NCBI GenBank assembly: GCA_900317155.1
Contig: ONFO01000003.1
Location: 1 to 64,000 of the forward strand
DNA: 64,000 nucleotides
Source of the DNA: an uncultured Bacteroidales bacterium
GTDB taxonomy: Bacteria; Bacteroidota; Bacteroidia; Bacteroidales; F082
Direction of reading: 5' to 3'
In this document: positions 60,100 through 64,000 of the stretch, in pieces
Layout: the number at the start of each line of letters is the position of its first letter
Position numbering within the stretch: position 1 is the stretch's first letter
Made by a program: the position numbers and the translations under genes
Notes under the pieces: generated by a model
What the model was told of the DNA's origin: nothing
The model's input: only the letters and a program-made list of their open reading frames with translations
Database searches by the model: none

Positions 60100-61389
60100 T
60101 CATATCACGAACCTGCAAACCTCAGGATAGAACTCCGACATCTGCTTGCGGAATTCCGAATCTGCTGAGTTGGCATAGCTGCTGTCGCTGTCTTTCACCC
60201 ACTCGGGACCGATGAAGAAGCGGCGCATCTTCTTGTAGTCGGCGCGGTCGGAGAGGTAACGCACGAGGTAAATCAGCTCGTAGGACTTGCCGTTTCTCCC
60301 ACGCCATTCTATCACGGGCAACTCCTCCCCTTCGGGACGACATCGTCCCGTCAGACGATAGGCAAACAAAGCCTTCACTTCATTGTCGTCGGCGATATAG
60401 CTCTTGTCGGCAAGCCAGTTGATGAAAGCCACAAAGGTTCTCACGCCTTTCTTCTTGAAGGCATCATCCATATAGAAGTATTCTTTCGGGCTGTTGGCTT
60501 TGTGCTGCCAACCGAAGAAGTCATCAGGGAGCGTAAAAGTCTCTGAAGGCTTCGGATTGGGGTTTTGGTATTCTTCCCAAATCCTGTCAATCAGGTCTTT
60601 GGCCAAGGGATTGTCGAGAATCGGGTCTATCAGATTGCGCTCCTTCAGGGTGAAGTCGTCGTACCAGTCCCAATAGTAATGAAGGTTGGTGGCCAAGTCA
60701 GTTTCCAGGAAATGGCGGTAGTCGGAAAAATAGCGGTCAAGGGCTTCTTCGGTGTCATCTTCGTCCAACACCTCGGCGGAGGGTTGCCATCGCTTTATGG
60801 CTTCCAGCATTTTCCCGTTGTCAGCACCGTCCTCCTCGTGCAGATGGCTTGCCATATAGTCAAGATAATAGGTAAAGTCGTCACCCTTCATTTCGGCACC
60901 AGAAGACGTGTCGTCCATACAACAGGAACACAACTTGGCCAAAGCGGTCAAGTCGCGCTGGGCATGTTCCAACGCCGAAACGAAAGCATCCTTGTCGCCA
61001 TTTTCGACACATTCAAGCAGTTGGGTCTTTTCGTTTGATGGCATTCCCAAAACGGAAAGAAACTCCATGACCGTAGATTTGAGCAGTTTCCTCAAGGTGT
61101 TGAATATCTCCTCAGGCATCATAAAGACGGACTCGGAATCGTCGTTGATGATGTTCTCCTTCTCCTCCACGACGAAGCGGTTGTTGTGGACAAAGACAAT
61201 GGCGTTGTCAAAAGGCCCACACACCTCCTTCCACAACCTCATCGTTTCCTTGATGCTTTCTTCGGTTTCGTCATCTTGAAGAATCTCGTCCACGTCGCGG
61301 ATGGCCTCCTCTGGCAGGGGCATTTCGATGGCCTGCTTCAGTCCTTCGTAATAGAGTCTCCTTTTTATTATTTCATCCTTGCCGTTCAT
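60100..61389 (-). CDS. acidic hypothetical protein
   Basis: The 429-residue product is strongly acidic (many Asp/Glu runs such as DEDDTEEALD) and probably cytoplasmic: no signal or membrane segment is visible. Tryptophan-rich motifs occur (YYWDWYDDF, DDFFGWQHKAN). The C-terminal part contains WRGRNGKSYELIYLVRYL and FFIGPEWVK, reminiscent of Bacteroidetes proteins of unknown function. No catalytic motif is recognised. It converges with the ATPase gene and follows the DPP III gene on the same strand by 20 bases. Confidence 0.7.
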   Translation of the reverse strand: MNGKDEIIKRRLYYEGLKQAIEMPLPEEAIRDVDEILQDDETEESIKETMRLWKEVCGPFDNAIVFVHNNRFVVEEKENIINDDSESVFMMPEEIFNTLRKLLKSTVMEFLSVLGMPSNEKTQLLECVENGDKDAFVSALEHAQRDLTALAKLCSCCMDDTSSGAEMKGDDFTYYLDYMASHLHEEDGADNGKMLEAIKRWQPSAEVLDEDDTEEALDRYFSDYRHFLETDLATNLHYYWDWYDDFTLKERNLIDPILDNPLAKDLIDRIWEEYQNPNPKPSETFTLPDDFFGWQHKANSPKEYFYMDDAFKKKGVRTFVAFINWLADKSYIADDNEVKALFAYRLTGRCRPEGEELPVIEWRGRNGKSYELIYLVRYLSDRADYKKMRRFFIGPEWVKDSDSSYANSADSEFRKQMSEFYPEVCRFVI

Positions 61390-61409
61390 GAGTGCAAAAG
61401 TAAGGAAAA

Positions 61410-63467
61410 TCAGTGCTTAGCCTTCAAAAAGCTATACTCCTTGCCATATTTCAAATGCTGCGCCACGAAATCGGAAGGATACTCGACCTTGTAATCAACC
61501 ACCTGACCGTTTTCCACTACAGGGACAATCTCAGGATTGATGAAGCCACCGTAGGGCTTCAACCCCAAGGCATTGTATCGCTCCTTCACTTCTTTGTGAA
61601 GCTCAGGGTCGACCTTCACGGCATATTTTTCCACGATGGCCTTACCTGCGGCATAGTCGCCTTCACTCTTGATGCGCTGGATTTCGGCCAACAATTCGCC
61701 AAACAATCCTCGCAATGCCTCAAAATCGTTGATAACGAAATAGGTCTTACCATTCTCCACCTTCTTTTCGATGATATTGGCCTCCTTGCCGTGTTCGTAG
61801 CACCACTCTGAAACGAGCTTGCGGTTCTGCATGTGTGCCTCGGTGACATCCTTGCCCAGTTCCACACGAGCCAGCTGCGACATCATACCATTACGGATAT
61901 AAGAGCAATATTCAGCCTTATAAGCCTCGGCATCAGGCATCACGCCCAACTCCACCATCCTCGGCTCGGCCAAAAAATACAGTCCAAAGAGGTCGGCACG
62001 TGCTTCCTCCAATGTAGAACTAAATTCCTTCAAGGCACCAGGCTGCGTGCCAGGCAACAGCTTTCCTGAGCCGTGACCCAGACACTCATGCAGGTTGGTA
62101 TGTACCACATCGGCATCGGAACCATATTTCTTACACAAGTCGACCTCTTCCTGCGAGTAGGCAAACTCCTTGAGGGCACTCCGCGGACATTCGTCAGCTG
62201 CTTTGTCGTATGCTTCCATCAAATTGGTAATGGTCACCGACTTGGAACCGTAGTCTTTGCGAATCCAGTCGGCATTGGGCAGGTTGATGCCAATGGGAGG
62301 CGACGGGAAGCAGTCGCCACCCAACGTGGTGACAATGATGCTCTTGGCTGAGACACCTTTACACTCCTCTTTCTTGAAACGCGGATCAACGGGCGAGTGG
62401 TCCTCAAACCATTGGGCATTCTCACTGATGATATTGGAGCGTACTGTAGCCTCTATGTCTTTGTAATCAACGATTGCTTCCCAAGTGGCCTTCATACCCA
62501 TCGGGTCGCTATAGTCTTCAATGAAGCCGTTCACAAAATCGATGTGCGAAACAGAATCCTGCACCCACGCGATGTTGTATTCGTCCCAGGTCTTCAGGTC
62601 GCCCGTTGTGTAATAGTCGATGAGCTTTTGCGTATAGTTACGTTGGCTGTCATTCTCCGCCACCTCATTCGCCTTCTTCAGCCAGCCGATGATAGCCGTG
62701 ATGGCTTCACCGTATAGGCCATCTGCTTTGTACACCTCTTCACGAATCTTGCCATCCTTTTTCACTAGCTTGGAATTCAATCCATAGCTGATTGGCGTGG
62801 CGTCATTAGGCTTGCGCATCTTGTTGTAGAAGGCTTCCACATCCGCCTTCTCGATATCGCCCTCATAGAAGTTCACCGCCGAGTTGACGATGATGTCGTC
62901 CTCGCTGCTGCGGCGCACCTTGTAAAGTTCTTTGTCGAAGACCACAGGTGTCAGGAAGGCGATGAAGTCTTCCACCGTTTCGCCTTCGTTAAGCGGCAGC
63001 AAGTTGGCGTCGCTGCCCTTAATCAGGTCTGCAAAATAAGCTTCGCTGACCTCGGGGAAGAACTTATCCTCAGCATAATGATGATGGATGCCATTGCTAA
63101 AGAAAATGCGTTTGGCATACACCAAGAAATTCTGGAAATCAGCACATTCACGATCTCCTTGATAGGAGTTCAACACGGCCTCAATGGTCTTGCGAATCAC
63201 CAGATTGTACTTGAAGTTTTGATCGGCGAGAATATCGCGACCACATTTGGCCGCCTCGCCTAAATAATAAATGTAACTCTTCTGTTGAAGCGTCAGCTGG
63301 TCCCATTCAGGAACCTGATAGCGCATGATCCGCAAGTCAGCGAACTCGTCCACCAAATACTTGAATTCCTCTTGAGGCTTGGGCTGTTCGGCGACTTCCT
63401 CTTGTTGTTTTGGAGCGCAGCCCACCAAAGCGGTAGCCATTCCAATGCAAATCATTAGTTTTTTCAT
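61410..63467 (-). CDS. dipeptidyl peptidase III (M49), lipoprotein
   Basis: The 685-residue zinc metallopeptidase has the M49 motifs HECLGHGSG (HExxGH zinc-binding, as in the Bacteroides enzyme) and EEARADLFG, which supplies the third zinc ligand. It releases dipeptides from the N-terminus of short peptides. An N-terminal lipobox (LVGCAPKQ) predicts attachment to a membrane, unlike the cytosolic eukaryotic forms. Length fits the bacterial class. The start at 63467 follows an outer-membrane-protein gene by 31 bases. Confidence 0.93.
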   Translation of the reverse strand: MKKLMICIGMATALVGCAPKQQEEVAEQPKPQEEFKYLVDEFADLRIMRYQVPEWDQLTLQQKSYIYYLGEAAKCGRDILADQNFKYNLVIRKTIEAVLNSYQGDRECADFQNFLVYAKRIFFSNGIHHHYAEDKFFPEVSEAYFADLIKGSDANLLPLNEGETVEDFIAFLTPVVFDKELYKVRRSSEDDIIVNSAVNFYEGDIEKADVEAFYNKMRKPNDATPISYGLNSKLVKKDGKIREEVYKADGLYGEAITAIIGWLKKANEVAENDSQRNYTQKLIDYYTTGDLKTWDEYNIAWVQDSVSHIDFVNGFIEDYSDPMGMKATWEAIVDYKDIEATVRSNIISENAQWFEDHSPVDPRFKKEECKGVSAKSIIVTTLGGDCFPSPPIGINLPNADWIRKDYGSKSVTITNLMEAYDKAADECPRSALKEFAYSQEEVDLCKKYGSDADVVHTNLHECLGHGSGKLLPGTQPGALKEFSSTLEEARADLFGLYFLAEPRMVELGVMPDAEAYKAEYCSYIRNGMMSQLARVELGKDVTEAHMQNRKLVSEWCYEHGKEANIIEKKVENGKTYFVINDFEALRGLFGELLAEIQRIKSEGDYAAGKAIVEKYAVKVDPELHKEVKERYNALGLKPYGGFINPEIVPVVENGQVVDYKVEYPSDFVAQHLKYGKEYSFLKAKH

Positions 63468-63498
63468 TTATTTGACTTTTATAGATAACAGTTTACAG

Positions 63499-64000
63499 TT
63501 AATGCTTAAACCTAATCGAGACCTCCGACAAGAAATCGTGTTTCTTATAGTTTTCGGCAGGGACTTGGCTACGGTACTCATAGGAGAACGCGACGTCGAG
63601 GAAGAGCTTTCGGGTGATTTGGGTTTGCAGCTTGATGTTGCTGTTGATGATGTAATCGTCGAAATCGAGCACCGAAGGCTGATAGAAGAAGGTGTATAAC
63701 AATGTGAGATTCTCTGCAAGTTTTTGCTTGACTTTGGGACGAATTGAGATGCGGTAGTTGTTGTTGGGCAAGTGGGTATCATCGGTAAAGTCAGCCCAAT
63801 CGTAAACGAAGGCGGCGCTGATGGAATAGTCGCACAATCTAGGGATAGTATAGATACGGTATTTCATTCCAACAAGACCGCTCAGCCTAAGGTCGTAGCC
63901 CTTGTATTTGTTGGTGAGCATCTCGCAAGCAAAGAATGGAGAGTATTTGTCGTGCTGGAACAGGTCAATCTTCACACCGCCATTGACCTCAAAGTTGGTC
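63499..64000 (-). CDS. DUF481-like outer membrane protein, C-terminal fragment
   Basis: The last ~167 residues of a minus-strand gene whose 5' end lies beyond the window are present. Alternating strand-like segments (FFACEMLTNKYKGYDLRLSGLVGMKYRIY in fragments, NYRISIRPKVKQKL, LFLDVAFSYEYRS) and a terminal SIRFKH resemble DUF481/YdiY-type salt-induced outer membrane proteins. The frame is open to the window edge; an apparent GTG at 63975 is internal, not a start. Confidence 0.65.
   Translation of the reverse strand, partial: TNFEVNGGVKIDLFQHDKYSPFFACEMLTNKYKGYDLRLSGLVGMKYRIYTIPRLCDYSISAAFVYDWADFTDDTHLPNNNYRISIRPKVKQKLAENLTLLYTFFYQPSVLDFDDYIINSNIKLQTQITRKLFLDVAFSYEYRSQVPAENYKKHDFLSEVSIRFKH

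Overview
The window comes from a member of the Bacteroidetes, most likely an uncultivated gut Bacteroidales. The evidence is internal. Many start sites are preceded by the Bacteroidetes -7 box (TAnnTTTG), often with a TTG/TTTG box about 19-21 bases upstream. Three large proteins end in type IX secretion (T9SS) sorting domains and a PorQ gene is present. There are FISUMP-domain proteins, a GWxTD protein, an extended NusB, and the recF-dciA gene order. No rRNA, CRISPR array, transposase, integrase or phage gene was seen.

Layout. Positions 1-10052 hold a minus-strand tandem array of four large secreted modular proteins (the first truncated by the window edge). They are built from FISUMP or related modules, divergent InlB B-repeats and fibronectin-like units. 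Three of them share an almost identical promoter, signal peptide and N-terminal domain, and palindrome-rich intergenic blocks recur between the genes. A BadF-type sugar kinase and a divergent arginine decarboxylase (speA) follow. Positions 12926-24819 form a minus-strand operon-like block of three large T9SS cargo proteins, a lipoprotein and a small beta-barrel protein. Two of the cargo proteins share about 440 C-terminal residues but have different N-terminal heads.

Positions 24894-33948 carry a NUDIX hydrolase coupled to an ATPase, glutamate dehydrogenase, an operon of guaA, a LysM/periplasmic-binding fusion and a MORN lipoprotein, and a divergent PrsW-like membrane protease. Positions 34108-45244 (plus strand) carry a beta-barrel/lipoprotein pair, ychF-idi, a porin with a YeiH-type transporter and a small membrane protein, then an amino-sugar kinase fused to a RapZ C-terminal domain, a MurU-like nucleotidyltransferase and an AddB-like nuclease. 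Next come dciA-recF, porQ-nusB, rubrerythrin and ferritin, an iron-sulfur aldo/keto reductase, aroQ, a glycosyltransferase/acyltransferase/GWxTD cluster and a membrane-anchored TPR regulator.

Two tRNA-Ser genes (56983-57207) border a small accessory-looking region (57307-61389) with zinc-ribbon, AAA/DUF4143 and unrecognised genes. A dipeptidyl peptidase III and a truncated DUF481-like outer membrane protein close the window.

The genes fall into three working groups: cell-surface display (FISUMP array, T9SS cargo, PorQ, barrels), envelope building and recycling (AmgK/MurU pair, LpxL-like, glycosyltransferase, LysM protein), and housekeeping. The most unusual items are the recombining FISUMP array with its repeated intergenic palindromes, the T9SS operon with head-swapped paralogues, the kinase-RapZ fusion carrying an in-frame palindromic repeat, and the mirrored promoter palindrome between guaA and prsW.
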